58,730 nucleotides of DNA from Franconibacter helveticus LMG 23732 (GCF_000463115.2 NZ_AWFX01000039.1:1-58730); one strand, 5' to 3'. Shown: positions 7,874 through 17,216, counted from the stretch's first letter. Numbers and translations: made by a program. The notes: generated by a model not told the origin, from the sequence alone.

Positions 7874-9235
7874 ATGTGTAAACCAACAGAGACAGTATCG
7901 CTTTATGCCATGCTCTGGCGATCGCTTCACGACCCTTCCCCGCTTCCTGATATTACCTTTACCGCTCCTGGCACCCTGCCCTCCTGTTATGCGGTGAGCG
8001 ACCTTGCCGCCGCCAGTCTGGGTTTAGTCGCCGGAACGTTACGCTCGCTCATCGACTCTGCGTCCATCCCCGTTGTTGATCGCCGGCTGGCCAGCCTGTG
8101 GTTTGCCATGAGCCTGCGCCCGCTTAACCGCCCTGCGCCGGCGTTGTGGGATCCTTTCGCTGGCGATTACGCCACGCAGGATGGCTGGATAAGGCTGCAC
8201 ACCAATGCCGCGCATCACCGCCGTGCAATGGAAAGCGTGCTGGGTAAGCCTCTCAACCGGGAGGCGCTAAGCGTTACGGTAAAAGGCTGGCAAAGCGCAA
8301 CGCTTGAAGAGGCGATTGCTGAGGCGGGCGGCTGCGCAGCGGCGATGCGCAGTGAAGACGAATGGCGAACGCATCCTCAGGGCCTGGCGGTCGCACGCGA
8401 ACCGCTTTTTCTTCAGCAAACCACGGGTTTTGCGCCTGCCCCCGGCTGGCCTTTGCCTGCCGCGCGACCTTTGCTCGGCATTCGCGTACTGGATTTAACC
8501 CGTATTATCGCCGGCCCGGTCGCCACCCGGCTACTGGCGGGCCTTGGCGCGCAGGTGCTGCGTATTGACCCGCCAGACTGGGCCGAACCGACGCTGGAAG
8601 AAGAGATAACGCCAGGCAAGCGTTGCGCGCGGCTTGATCTGAAAAGTGACGCAGGCAAAGCGCAACTGCGCGAGCTACTGGCTAAAGCCGATGTGGTGGT
8701 GCATGGCTACCGCGCCGATGCGCTGGCGGCGCTCGGTTTTGATGAAGAAACGCGCAGCGCGCTGGCGCCGGGCCTGGTGGATGTCTCGCTGAACGCCTGG
8801 GGCTGGAGCGGCCCGTGGCGCAACCGTCGGGGTTTCGACAGCCTGGTTCAGATGGCCTGCGGAATAGCTCATGCGGGCATGTTGTGGCGAGGCGGCGACA
8901 AGCCCACCCCGCTGCCGGTGCAGGCGCTTGACCACGCGACGGGCTACCTGATGGCGGCTGCCGTGTTGAAAGGGCTTTACCACCGGCTGCATCATCAACA
9001 GGGTTACCAGGCGCGGTTGTCGCTTGCGCGAACCGCCGCATTATTGATGGCTTTTCCTCAACCACCTCAGGAAGCATTCGCTCCGCGAAGCCGCCATGAT
9101 GAAATGCCTTATTACGAGTGGTCTTCGTTCGGACTCGGTGCGCGTCTTAAACCGCCGCTATGGCTTTCAGGGACGCCGCTTGCCTGGGCGCGGGCGCCTT
9201 CGCCCTGTGGCAGCGATAAAGCAAGATGGGAATAG
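7874..9235 (+). CDS. CaiB/BaiF-family CoA-transferase
   Basis: This is a 453-residue class III CoA-transferase, which moves coenzyme A between carboxylic acids; the substrate is unknown. Family features in the second half are LLGIRVLDLTRIIAGPVATRLLAGLGAQVLRID and, later, GFDSLVQMACGIAHA. The N-terminal 190 residues form a separate, more divergent half (ASLGLVAGTLRSLID), as in long two-half CaiB-like proteins. The start has AGGAGATAAAA upstream. It lies divergent from sdiA and convergent with tcyN, a position that is empty in E. coli. It is GC-rich like the backbone and not obviously foreign. Confidence 0.8.
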   Translation: MCKPTETVSLYAMLWRSLHDPSPLPDITFTAPGTLPSCYAVSDLAAASLGLVAGTLRSLIDSASIPVVDRRLASLWFAMSLRPLNRPAPALWDPFAGDYATQDGWIRLHTNAAHHRRAMESVLGKPLNREALSVTVKGWQSATLEEAIAEAGGCAAAMRSEDEWRTHPQGLAVAREPLFLQQTTGFAPAPGWPLPAARPLLGIRVLDLTRIIAGPVATRLLAGLGAQVLRIDPPDWAEPTLEEEITPGKRCARLDLKSDAGKAQLRELLAKADVVVHGYRADALAALGFDEETRSALAPGLVDVSLNAWGWSGPWRNRRGFDSLVQMACGIAHAGMLWRGGDKPTPLPVQALDHATGYLMAAAVLKGLYHRLHHQQGYQARLSLARTAALLMAFPQPPQEAFAPRSRHDEMPYYEWSSFGLGARLKPPLWLSGTPLAWARAPSPCGSDKARWE

Positions 9236-9322
9236 ACAGCGGCGGCGCCTGTGAAAGCGTAAATAGTTACCCGGCGCTGGCCCGTTTTCCCCTCCCGGGA
9301 AAGGGAAAAGCGCTCAGCGCCG

Positions 9323-9369
9323 AAACGCCTGCTTACGGCGTTTTAGTCTGACACCGGCTTAACGCCGGT
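9323..9369. terminator. Two adjacent hairpins between the CoA-transferase gene and tcyN
   Basis: AAACGCC-TGCTTAC-GGCGTTT (9323-9343) is followed by TTAG and could stop the rightward CoA-transferase transcript. ACCGGC-TTAAC-GCCGGT (9353-9369) lies next to the tcyN stop and could act for the leftward operon. Neither has a long U-tract. Confidence 0.55.
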
Positions 9370-9384
9370 ATCAGGCGAACAACA

Positions 9385-10137
9385 TCAGGCGTTTAGAAAT
9401 TTTTCGAGGAACTGCCGGGTGCGCGGTTGCTGCGGGTTAGCAAACAACGTCTTCGCTGGCCCCTGCTCCACGATGCGTCCTTGATCCATAAAAATGGCGC
9501 GATCCGCCACGTCGCGGGCAAAGCTCATCTCATGGGTGACGATGACCATGGTGCGCTTCTCCTGCGCCAGCTGACGGATAGTATTAAGCACTTCGCCTAC
9601 CAGTTCAGGATCCAGCGCTGAAGTGGGCTCATCGAAGAGAATGACATCCGGGCGCATCGCCAGCGCTCGCGCTATCGCCACGCGCTGCTGCTGCCCACCG
9701 GAAAGCCGCTTAGGATAACTGGACTCTTTTCCCGTCAGCCCGACTTTCGCCAGCAGCTCACGCGCCCGGGCGGCGGCCTCGGCTTTTGGTTCGCCCTTAA
9801 CGATAACCGGCCCTTCAATAATGTTTTCCAGCACCGTGCGGTGAGGAAAAAGGTTAAAGCTCTGGAACACAAAGCCAACATGCTGACGCAACCGGCGCAC
9901 CAGCGCCTTTTGCTGGCTCATCGGCTTACCGGCGTCGATAACGATTTCGCCTACTTTGATTGTGCCGCTGTCAGGCTGCTCGAGCAGATTAATGCTGCGC
10001 AGCAAGGTGGTTTTACCTGAGCCGCTCGGCCCGATGATCGCCACGACTTCACCCTCGTTAACCTCCAGGTCAATGCCGTGCAGCACCGTCTGGCCGTGAA
10101 ACGCTTTCACCAGATTTTTGACATCAATCGCACTCAT
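9385..10137 (-). CDS. tcyN: L-cystine ABC transporter, ATP-binding protein
   Basis: This is the ATPase of the L-cystine importer (yecC in older naming). The 250-residue protein has Walker A GPSGSGKTT, the ABC signature LSGGQQQR, Walker B VILFDEPTSALD and the switch histidine in IVTHEM. It overlaps the permease gene tcyL by four bases (ATGA), so the two are co-translated. It works with TcyL in the inner membrane and periplasmic TcyJ, and its cystine feeds the same sulfur pool as DcyD. Confidence 0.96.
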   Translation of the reverse strand: MSAIDVKNLVKAFHGQTVLHGIDLEVNEGEVVAIIGPSGSGKTTLLRSINLLEQPDSGTIKVGEIVIDAGKPMSQQKALVRRLRQHVGFVFQSFNLFPHRTVLENIIEGPVIVKGEPKAEAAARARELLAKVGLTGKESSYPKRLSGGQQQRVAIARALAMRPDVILFDEPTSALDPELVGEVLNTIRQLAQEKRTMVIVTHEMSFARDVADRAIFMDQGRIVEQGPAKTLFANPQQPRTRQFLEKFLNA

Positions 10138-10802
10138 TTCGGGTCACGCTCCTGGCGGTTCAGCTGGTTTTCGAAATAGTTTTGCAGCGCGGAAAGCACG
10201 GTCGCCATCACCCAGTAAATCAGCGACGCGGCCAGATACATCGTAAAGACTTCCAGCGTGCGCGACGTTATCAGCTGCGCCTGGCGGAACAGCTCCGGCA
10301 CCTGAATGGTGGCGGCGAGCGAGGTGTCTTTTACAAGGCTGATGAAACTGTTGCTGAGCGGCGGCAACGCCACGCGCGCCGCCTGCGGCAGGATAGCGCG
10401 GCGCAGCGTCTGCCACGGCGTCATGCCAATACTCGCCGCTGCTTCCCACTGCCCTTTGTCGATGGAGGAGATCGCCGCGCGCAGGGTTTCGGAGGTATAA
10501 GCCGCAGTGTTAAGCGAAAGGCCAATCATCGCCGCCGGGATCGGATCGAGTTCAATGCCGAACTGCGGCAGGCCGTAGTAGATCATAAAGAGCTGGGCGA
10601 TAAGCGGCGTGCCGCGGAAAATCGAAATATAAAAGCGCGCCAGCCAGGAGACCGGCCAGAAGTGAGACAGGCGCATAAGCGCCAGCACAAAACCGAGCAC
10701 CAGGCCGAAAAACATGCCGCCGATACTAAGCTGTAGCGTAAAGACCGCGCCCCGCAGCAAAAAGGGCGCGGAGTCGATCACCAGTTGAATACTTTCTTGC
10801 AT
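10134..10802 (-). CDS. tcyL: L-cystine ABC transporter, permease protein
   Basis: This 222-residue inner-membrane permease (yecS) carries the polar amino-acid permease pattern: a first membrane segment after the N-terminus (GGMFFGLVLGFVLALM) and the EAA-loop region in EAAASIGMTPWQTLRRAILPQA that contacts TcyN. The gene lies 23 bases downstream of dcyD and overlaps tcyN, so dcyD-tcyL-tcyN is one operon, as in E. coli. Confidence 0.96.
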   Translation of the reverse strand: MQESIQLVIDSAPFLLRGAVFTLQLSIGGMFFGLVLGFVLALMRLSHFWPVSWLARFYISIFRGTPLIAQLFMIYYGLPQFGIELDPIPAAMIGLSLNTAAYTSETLRAAISSIDKGQWEAAASIGMTPWQTLRRAILPQAARVALPPLSNSFISLVKDTSLAATIQVPELFRQAQLITSRTLEVFTMYLAASLIYWVMATVLSALQNYFENQLNRQERDPK

Positions 10803-10825
10803 TATATAAATAGCACCCTGGGTTA

Positions 10826-11812
10826 TCAGATATGCGGATGATAGGCAAAAAGCGCCGGCGCGCCGCCCGTATGCACAAAGAGAATGGGACCGTTATCTTT
10901 AAAGCGCTGCTGCTCAATGCCGTCAATCAGCCCGGCCATCGCCTTGCCGGTGTAAACCGGGTCGAGCAGAATGCCTTCAAGGCGGGCCAGCAGTTTCACC
11001 GCCTCCATGCCTTCGTCGTTCGGCACGCCGTAGGCTGGCGCAAAGTAGTCGTCCCATAAAATAATGTCGGCATGGGCTTCCAGCTCCAGCGTTTGCGCCA
11101 CCGCCTGTTGCAGAGCCAGCACTTTAGGCTTTTGCTGCTCAACGGTGCGTGAAACCGTTACGCCAACCAGTTCCACTTCGGGCATCAGCTGTTCCAGCCC
11201 CACCGCAAGCCCGGCATGCGTGCCGGCGCTGCCGGAGGCGACGACGACAGATGAGAGGTCGACCGCGCCTTCGCACTGCTGCGCGATTTCCAGCGCGCTT
11301 TCCACATAGCCAAGCGCGCCCAGCGCGTTTGAGCCGCCCACCGGAATGACGTAGGGCCGAAAGCCCTGCGCTTCCACGCGGGTTGCGAGCGCTTCAAGCT
11401 GCGCGTCCGGGTCGGTCAGCGCATCGCACATTTCAGTTTGCGCGTTGAAGAGGTCCAGCAGCAGACGATTGCCGTTGCTGAGGTAGTTTTCAGCGCGCGT
11501 GCCCATCGGGTTTTCCAGCAGCGCCACGCAGTGAAGCCCAAGCTTCGCCGCCACGGCCGCCGTCTGGCGCACATGGTTAGACTGAATGGCGCCCGCGGTA
11601 ATCAGCGTGTCCGCGCCTTCGCGCAGCGCTTCGGCGGCGAGAAATTCCAGTTTGCGCAGCTTATTGCCGCCCATCGCCACCGGCGTGACGTCATCGCGCT
11701 TGATGTAAATTTCGCGGCCCAGGTAGTCAGACAGGCGCGGCAGGTATTCAAGCGGCGTCGGCGCGCCAATCAGTTCCAGACGCGCAAAGCGGGTCAAATT
11801 TTGCAAAGACAT
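10826..11812 (-). CDS. dcyD: D-cysteine desulfhydrase
   Basis: This PLP enzyme splits D-cysteine into pyruvate, sulfide and ammonia. The 328-residue protein is full length. The cofactor lysine lies in [13 protein letters not shown] (about residue 51), and a glycine-rich phosphate-binding loop is visible in [12 protein letters not shown]. It belongs to the ACC-deaminase/D-cysteine desulfhydrase family. It heads the operon with tcyL and tcyN, which makes sense because the transporter supplies cystine. A terminator-like hairpin separates it from tcyJ upstream. Confidence 0.95.
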   Translation of the reverse strand: MSLQNLTRFARLELIGAPTPLEYLPRLSDYLGREIYIKRDDVTPVAMGGNKLRKLEFLAAEALREGADTLITAGAIQSNHVRQTAAVAAKLGLHCVALLENPMGTRAENYLSNGNRLLLDLFNAQTEMCDALTDPDAQLEALATRVEAQGFRPYVIPVGGSNALGALGYVESALEIAQQCEGAVDLSSVVVASGSAGTHAGLAVGLEQLMPEVELVGVTVSRTVEQQKPKVLALQQAVAQTLELEAHADIILWDDYFAPAYGVPNDEGMEAVKLLARLEGILLDPVYTGKAMAGLIDGIEQQRFKDNGPILFVHTGGAPALFAYHPHI

Positions 11813-11890
11813 ACAGCCTCCGGTTGCCGTTTCAGAAAGGGCGTAACGTTTTATTATGCATCACCCGGCGCGAGCCCGGCTAAATACAAT

Positions 11891-11922
11891 AAAAAAAGGT
11901 GCTGAAATCAGCACCTTTTTTC
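11891..11922. terminator. Terminator between tcyJ and dcyD
   Basis: AAAAAAGGTGCTGAAATCAG then CACCTTTTTT forms a symmetrical stem with A- and T-runs on both sides. On the minus strand it follows the tcyJ stop codon and would cap the fliAZ-tcyJ transcript before dcyD. Confidence 0.88.
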
Positions 11923-11935
11923 GCTAAAACGCCGC

Positions 11936-12736
11936 TTATTTGGTTACATCAGCGCCAAACCACTTTTCGGAAAGCTGCTTGAGCGAGCCATCCTGCTGCA
12001 TATCCGCAATCGCCTTGTTGATGGCGTTCAGCAGATCGTCATTGCCTTTGCGCAGCGCCACGCCTGCTTCCTGACGTGAGAACGGTTCGCCCGCCGCCGC
12101 CAGCGTGTTGTTGGTTTTCTTCACCAGATCCAGCGCCGCCAGACGGTCAACCAGAATGGCGTCGATACGGCCTACGCGCAGATCCTGATACTTGGTCGGA
12201 TCGTCGTCATAGGTACGAATGTCCACGCCCTGCACATTCTGGCGCAGCCACTCTTCGTAGTTAGTGCCAAGGCCTACGCCCACTTTTTTGCCCTTCAGCG
12301 ATTCCGCATTGGTAATGCTGCCGGCATTCTCTTTCTTCACCAGCGCCTGGATACCGGAAACGGTATAAGGGGTGGAGAAATCATACTTTTTCTTACGCTC
12401 GTCGGAGATGGTGACCTGGTTTATCACCACGTCGATGCGTTTAGAGTCGAGCGACGCAAGCATGCCGTCCCATTTGGTCGGCTTCAACGACGCTTTCACG
12501 CCAAGATGTTTCGCCAGCTCCTCGGCAAAATCGACCTCAAAGCCGGTCAGCTTGCCGTCGTCGCCCTGGTAGCTGAACGGCGGATAGGTGCCTTCCAGCC
12601 CTACCAGCAGCGTGCCGCGCTCTTTGACTTTATTCAGCAGATTTTCCGCAGCGTAAGTTTTCATGCTCATGCCCGCAACCAGCGCTACCGCCATGACGCC
12701 CATCAGCGCCTGGCGGCCAAAAGTAGCTAATTTCAT
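11936..12736 (-). CDS. tcyJ: L-cystine periplasmic binding protein
   Basis: TcyJ (FliY) is the periplasmic receptor of the L-cystine importer and also binds related sulfur compounds. The start at 12736 is chosen because GGGGGAAAT precedes it and it gives a clean signal peptide (ALMGVMAVALVAGMSMKTYA, cleavage before AEN). The mature protein has the SBP family 3 pattern: GTLLVGLEGTYPPFSYQGDD near the N-terminus and DAILVDRLAAL in the second lobe. At 266 residues it matches E. coli FliY. It follows fliZ on the same strand. Confidence 0.96.
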   Translation of the reverse strand: MKLATFGRQALMGVMAVALVAGMSMKTYAAENLLNKVKERGTLLVGLEGTYPPFSYQGDDGKLTGFEVDFAEELAKHLGVKASLKPTKWDGMLASLDSKRIDVVINQVTISDERKKKYDFSTPYTVSGIQALVKKENAGSITNAESLKGKKVGVGLGTNYEEWLRQNVQGVDIRTYDDDPTKYQDLRVGRIDAILVDRLAALDLVKKTNNTLAAAGEPFSRQEAGVALRKGNDDLLNAINKAIADMQQDGSLKQLSEKWFGADVTK

Positions 12737-12823
12737 ATTTCCCCCAAGAGTCAAAACGTTAAGCCGCAGTGTAAATAGTTTCGCAGTGAAAGCAAAATCC
12801 ACTCCGCTACAACTTATTCTTTT

Positions 12824-13375
12824 TTAATATATATCACATGCTGGCTGGACGACGGGTTTATGCGCGGGAGGAAAAGATTTTTGCGCCAGATACTGGGCAT
12901 ACTTGCGCAGCGCGATGCGGTAGTTGTTGGTGCTGGTAAGCGGCAGCCACATTTCAAGCCGGGCGTCGATATCGCCCTGCTTCGCCAGCTCTTGCGGCAC
13001 CTGTTTTTGCGACAGATGCGCGCCCAGACGGCGCAGGCGAACCACATATTCGCGGATCGTGCCGTGGCTCATGTCGGTTTGTTCGAAAAGGTACTGCTTG
13101 AAGCCGATGATATCGAAGTAGTTGCTCTGCTCTTTGCAGTGCAAATCGCCGCAGAAGCGGCAAAGCGCCACCCATGCCTGCCGCTCTTCTTCCCAGGCCG
13201 CTTCGTCCATCAGGGTATCGAGCTGGGCGATAGCGATTTTGTTGACTATCTCGCCCTGGCGGACCAGGGTGATGCGATCAAGCAGCTTATGGCAGTGCGC
13301 GCAATGGGTTTGCGCGTGTTTGAAATCTTTCAGGTAGCGGCTCAAAGGCCGTCTTTTTAGTTGCTGCACCGTCAT
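12824..13375 (-). CDS. fliZ: Flagellar regulator FliZ
   Basis: FliZ is a DNA-binding regulator made with FliA. It influences flagellar class 2 genes and counteracts sigma-S promoters in enterobacteria. The 183-residue protein starts MTVQQLKRRPLSRYLKDFKH, as FliZ does, and has the CxxC pair in HCAHCHKL and a second pair in CRFCGDLHC. The C-terminal part resembles the N-terminal domain of tyrosine recombinases, as known for the family. It is 55 bases downstream of fliA. Confidence 0.95.
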   Translation of the reverse strand: MTVQQLKRRPLSRYLKDFKHAQTHCAHCHKLLDRITLVRQGEIVNKIAIAQLDTLMDEAAWEEERQAWVALCRFCGDLHCKEQSNYFDIIGFKQYLFEQTDMSHGTIREYVVRLRRLGAHLSQKQVPQELAKQGDIDARLEMWLPLTSTNNYRIALRKYAQYLAQKSFPPAHKPVVQPACDIY

Positions 13376-13430
13376 GATAACTCCTCAATAAATGCTGTGT
13401 GTGGCGTTACCGGCAGGTGAGCAACTCAAC

Positions 13431-14150
13431 CTAAAGCTTACCCAGCCGGGTGCGCAGACGTTTAATAGCCTGGCTGTGCAGCTGGCTCACCCGCGACTCT
13501 CCCACTTCCAGCACCGCGCCAATCTCTTTGAGATTGAGCTCTTCCTGGTAGTAGAGCGTCAGCACCAGCTGTTCGCGCTCCGGCAGCGATTCGATCGCTT
13601 CCATGACGCGATGACGAAGATTGCTCTCCATCAACTGCTGCAACGGGTTTTCATTCTGGTGCTCGTCGGTGACCAGCTCGATGCTGTCGCCATGCTCCTC
13701 CCGCCACTCGTCGTAGGAAAAAAGCTGGCTGTTATTGGTATCGAGCAGCATCTGCCGGTACTCTTCGAGCGGGATATCCAGGCGCTGCGCCACTTCGGTT
13801 TCCGTCGCGTTGCGTCCCAGTTCCTGTTCCAGTTGGCCTATCGCCTGCGCCACTTCGCGCGCGTTGCGTCGGACGCTGCGCGGTACCCAGTCACGGCTGC
13901 GCAGTTCATCCAGCATCGCGCCACGAATACGCTGCACTGCGTAAGTGGTAAATGCCGTTCCTTGCAGGGCGTCGTAGCGTTCGACCGCGTTCAACAGGCC
14001 AATACCGCCCGCCTGAAGCAGATCGTCCAGTTCCACGCTCGCCGGCAGCCGCACCTGAAGGCGCAATGCTTCGTGACGCACCAGCGGCACATAACGCTGC
14101 CACAGCGAGTGTTTATCCATTACACCTTCAGCGGTATACATTGAATTCAC
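13431..14150 (-). CDS. fliA: RNA polymerase sigma factor for flagellar genes (sigma-28)
   Basis: FliA directs RNA polymerase to class 3 flagellar promoters, including the fliC and fliD promoters seen in this window. The 239-residue protein is nearly identical in style to E. coli FliA. Region 2 is in ASVELDDLLQAGGIGLLNAV and YAVQRIRGAMLDELR, and region 4 in LNLKEIGAVLEVGESRVSQL. It starts the fliA-fliZ-tcyJ transcript. The anti-sigma partner FlgM is not in the window. Confidence 0.98.
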   Translation of the reverse strand: MNSMYTAEGVMDKHSLWQRYVPLVRHEALRLQVRLPASVELDDLLQAGGIGLLNAVERYDALQGTAFTTYAVQRIRGAMLDELRSRDWVPRSVRRNAREVAQAIGQLEQELGRNATETEVAQRLDIPLEEYRQMLLDTNNSQLFSYDEWREEHGDSIELVTDEHQNENPLQQLMESNLRHRVMEAIESLPEREQLVLTLYYQEELNLKEIGAVLEVGESRVSQLHSQAIKRLRTRLGKL

Positions 14151-14326
14151 GATAAACAGCCCTGCGTTAATTGAGTTATCGGCACGATTATCCGTTTCTG
14201 GAGGGGTATCTATCGAATGAATAAAGACACAAAAGGAGGGTTATTTGACTTTTGTTAACCAGATAGCAGGAAAAAAAGACGACACCCAGCGGATTTATTT
14301 ATATATTTCAATGATATAAACATTTT

Positions 14327-14348
14327 AACGGCAGGAGAACCTGCCGTT
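14327..14348. terminator. Hairpin between fliB and fliA
   Basis: AACGGCAGG-AGAA-CCTGCCGTT is a perfect 9-bp stem just downstream of the fliB stop. The U-tract is weak (TTAAAATG), so termination may be partial. The 14151-14326 stretch to its left should hold the fliA promoter; I see no gene in it. Confidence 0.6.
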
Positions 14349-14353
14349 GATGA

Positions 14354-15559
14354 TTAACCAAGAAGATGGATCATAGAGAGATCGTCACCCGATCTCACGC
14401 TTTCGATATGACCATAAAACGTCTCGGTCAGCGCTTTGTTATGCTGACTTAGCGAATGGAAGCTGTAGACAATATTCACCAAATCGTCGCGCTCTATCGA
14501 ACCTTTATGCTTCGCACAAGCCGAAGCCAGAAGTTTAATAAAGTAATATTCGGCTACGATCATATAGAGCGCACGCAGCGGCGGCACGCCCTGATAGTTA
14601 GGGAAATTGTTTTGCCAGAACTTATAAAGAATAAAGTTTTTGATGGCGAACGCGCTCTCTTCAAAAGAAGGCAGCACGATTTCTTGCCAGGCGTTTTCAA
14701 TAGCAGTAATTTTTTCTTCGAGACCCGCATCCTGCTGTGCGAAGAGCGCATGTAATAAGTAATCGATATAATAATTAAGCACGCCGCTGCCACGGGTCGT
14801 CGCTTTTTTGCGAAAGAAATCCTGCATTAATAAGACCAACGATACTTTCACTTTTTTATCGGTACTAAGTGCGGCCAACTCTTGTTTCATTTCGCCCGAC
14901 TGTAACTGCCCGGCTAAAATGGCATAGGCGTTTTCAATTTCAACAAGCGAAGCATCATCAATTATTTCAATTTTCTCAATAAACATAAGAAACTTGATGA
15001 TAGCGTAGAGACCCGTTTCAACATCCGTTTCAACAAAATCAATCAGGCTCAGACAAAACAGGTTAAGAAGCTTGTTTTGCGCGCGAGCAGGCCCGGTGTT
15101 ATTGAATTTATCCTGCAATACGACGCGCTCAGAAAAACGCATTGCATCCGCATCGCTAAAAATAATTGACGCCACTTCCGGGCAGGAAATATTCAGCGAA
15201 TGCTGAACCTCCGCTTTATAGACACGATTCGAACGTGGGAAAACAGAACAGGTTTGACTTAACGCCTGAGCCCCCATACTTTTCTGCACCCGGCATAACC
15301 GATCCTCATCGAAATAAGGGCAGTTCCCGGTTTGTGGTGAAAACTTTACAATACCCCAGTCCTGCTGGCTCTTTTTTACAATATCAATACTTTGCTCCGC
15401 GATCGTGCGGATAATAAAGTCTTTGCTGGTGGTGTATTTCTTTACTGTCTGCTTATCAAGCGTAATCTGCCAACCCTTACAGCAATGGTCGCGGCAGGCT
15501 CCTCCCGTACAGCTGAATGAACGCACAAATGCAGGTTCGTTAATCACTATTTCTTTCAT
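14354..15559 (-). CDS. fliB: Flagellin lysine-N-methylase
   Basis: FliB methylates surface lysines of flagellin. The 401-residue protein has the family's N-terminal cysteine cluster (CTGGACRDHCCKGW), then a second set in TGNCPYFDEDRLCRV and SQTCSVFPR, probably holding an iron-sulfur cluster. It lies between fliA and fliC on the fliC strand, the position known in Salmonella, while E. coli K-12 lacks it. A terminator separates it from fliC upstream, so it may depend on readthrough or its own promoter. It is more AT-rich than its neighbours, which suggests transfer or relaxed constraint. Confidence 0.92.
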   Translation of the reverse strand: MKEIVINEPAFVRSFSCTGGACRDHCCKGWQITLDKQTVKKYTTSKDFIIRTIAEQSIDIVKKSQQDWGIVKFSPQTGNCPYFDEDRLCRVQKSMGAQALSQTCSVFPRSNRVYKAEVQHSLNISCPEVASIIFSDADAMRFSERVVLQDKFNNTGPARAQNKLLNLFCLSLIDFVETDVETGLYAIIKFLMFIEKIEIIDDASLVEIENAYAILAGQLQSGEMKQELAALSTDKKVKVSLVLLMQDFFRKKATTRGSGVLNYYIDYLLHALFAQQDAGLEEKITAIENAWQEIVLPSFEESAFAIKNFILYKFWQNNFPNYQGVPPLRALYMIVAEYYFIKLLASACAKHKGSIERDDLVNIVYSFHSLSQHNKALTETFYGHIESVRSGDDLSMIHLLG

Positions 15560-15576
15560 TACGCTTGCTCCGGTCG

Positions 15577-15603
15577 AAAAAAAAGGCAGCTTTCGCTGCC
15601 TTG
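15577..15603 (-). terminator. fliC terminator
   Basis: On the minus strand, AAGGCAGCGAAAGCTGCCTT is followed by a run of T residues. The strong stem and U-tract lie 35 bases after the fliC stop and just before fliB. Confidence 0.9.
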
Positions 15604-15637
15604 ATTATCTTCAACTTCCCAAATTTCAATCGCTGGA

Positions 15638-17146
15638 TTAACGCAGCAGAGAGAGTACGTTCTGAGTAGTTTGGTTAGCCTGAGCCAGAACAGAAGTACC
15701 AGCCTGCTGCAGGATCTGCGCGCGGGACATGTTGGAAACTTCGGTCGCGTAATCAGCGTCTTCGATACGGCTACGTGCAGAAGACAGGTTGTTTACGGTG
15801 TTGCCCAGGTTGGTGATGGTGGAATCGAAACGGTTCTGTACCGCACCCAGGTCGGAACGCAGGGAGTCAACCTGTGCCAACGCTTTGTCGATCGCAGCCA
15901 GCGGGTCAGAGTTCAGCTCGTCACCTTTAACAACGGTACCGTCATCTTTAATGGTTGCGCTGTAGTAAGCATCAGCTCCATTCTCGGTACCTTTGATTAC
16001 ATAGCCACCGCCTTTAACGGAGAACACCTGCGGGTTATCACCCAGGTCGGTGATACCGCTGGTGTTCAGCTTAACCGCTGGAGTTGTGCTGCCGATAACG
16101 TCTGCAGTGGTGACAGTCGCTTCAGTACCTGCTGGGGACACAGCTGTAGAACTGCTGTCATACTCAACAACCCCAGTCGCCTGGTTCAGCGTACCGTTAT
16201 AGGTATTAGACCCCACAGTGACGTACATTTTACCATCTTCGTCCACGGAGAAACTGGTTGATGCAGCTGCTTCGGTGTTGGTCAGGGTCAGGTCGTCAGC
16301 ATCAGCGACGGTGGTACCGTCGATGTTAACAGTCTGCCCAGCAGTAACTTTAGTTGCAGTCGGCGGCGTGCCTATCTTAGTAGAACCATCGAAGGAAACT
16401 ACGCCAGTATCTTTATTGTAGCCATCTACTGCATAGTAATCGGTGCCGTCACCTACGTAAACTTTGCTTGCATCAGCATCGTCAACATACAGCTCATAGT
16501 TGCTGGCAGTTGCTTTATCAACGCCAACCAGAGTTTTGCTCACGCCAGCAACACTTGAAGATGGCTTAGCTTCGGTCAGAGCAGCAGAAGACAGCTTGCT
16601 CAGGTCCAGACCTTTGTTGGTCACGTCCAGGTTGCCCAGGCCTGGGGTGCTGGAAGTGATCTCTTTCAGGTTGATATCGATAGTTTCGCCATCGTTCGCC
16701 CCAACCTGAATTTTCAGCGTCTGGTCAGAAGCCAGCACTTTCACGCCGTTGAACTGAGTCTGACCAGAAACGCGATCGATTTCCTGCAGACGTTGGGTGA
16801 TTTCAGCCTGGATAGATTTCAGGTCGGAGTCGGAGTTAGTACCGTTGGTCGCCTGAACAGACAGCTCACGAACACGCTGCAAGTTGTTGTTGATTTCAGA
16901 CAGAGAACCTTCAGTGGTCTGCGCGATGGAGATACCGTCGTTCGCGTTACGGGAAGCCTGGGTCAGACCTTTGATGTTCGCAGTGAAACGGTTAGCAATC
17001 GCCTGGCCGGCAGCGTCGTCTTTCGCGCTGTTAATACGCAGACCAGAGGACAGACGCTCGATAGCAGAGCCTAAAGCAGACTGAGATTTGTTCAGGTTGT
17101 TTTGGGTCAACAGCGACAGGCTGTTAGTATTGATGACTTGTGCCAT
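15638..17146 (-). CDS. fliC: Flagellin
   Basis: This is the filament subunit, exported through the flagellar secretion system and assembled under the FliD cap. The 502-residue protein has the conserved D0/D1 ends: MAQVINTNSLSLLTQNNLNK, LRINSAKDDAAGQAIANRF, and C-terminal ARSRIEDADYATEVSNMSRA ending NVLSLLR. Residues about 180-400 form the variable surface-exposed domain, rich in threonine, valine and aspartate. Lysines in that domain are likely FliB substrates. Transcription is from a sigma-28 promoter at 17217-17243. Confidence 0.98.
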   Translation of the reverse strand: MAQVINTNSLSLLTQNNLNKSQSALGSAIERLSSGLRINSAKDDAAGQAIANRFTANIKGLTQASRNANDGISIAQTTEGSLSEINNNLQRVRELSVQATNGTNSDSDLKSIQAEITQRLQEIDRVSGQTQFNGVKVLASDQTLKIQVGANDGETIDINLKEITSSTPGLGNLDVTNKGLDLSKLSSAALTEAKPSSSVAGVSKTLVGVDKATASNYELYVDDADASKVYVGDGTDYYAVDGYNKDTGVVSFDGSTKIGTPPTATKVTAGQTVNIDGTTVADADDLTLTNTEAAASTSFSVDEDGKMYVTVGSNTYNGTLNQATGVVEYDSSSTAVSPAGTEATVTTADVIGSTTPAVKLNTSGITDLGDNPQVFSVKGGGYVIKGTENGADAYYSATIKDDGTVVKGDELNSDPLAAIDKALAQVDSLRSDLGAVQNRFDSTITNLGNTVNNLSSARSRIEDADYATEVSNMSRAQILQQAGTSVLAQANQTTQNVLSLLR

Positions 17147-17216
17147 GATCTTTTCCTTATCAATTTACATCTTGATGTTGTTGGGCTGTTGCCCACGGTT
17201 TCGCACCGTAACCCAT

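Noticed and set aside
7874..9235. Possible truncation of the CoA-transferase
   Set aside because: The C-terminus looks short on first sight, but the two-half architecture and 453 residues fit long CaiB-like proteins, and a hairpin follows soon after. I found no frameshift.
13392..14144. A 250-residue rightward frame opposite fliA
   Set aside because: Antisense to a highly conserved sigma factor, without a start signal or recognisable domain.
15671..16261. A 196-residue rightward frame opposite fliC
   Set aside because: Antisense shadow inside the repetitive flagellin gene; no start signal.
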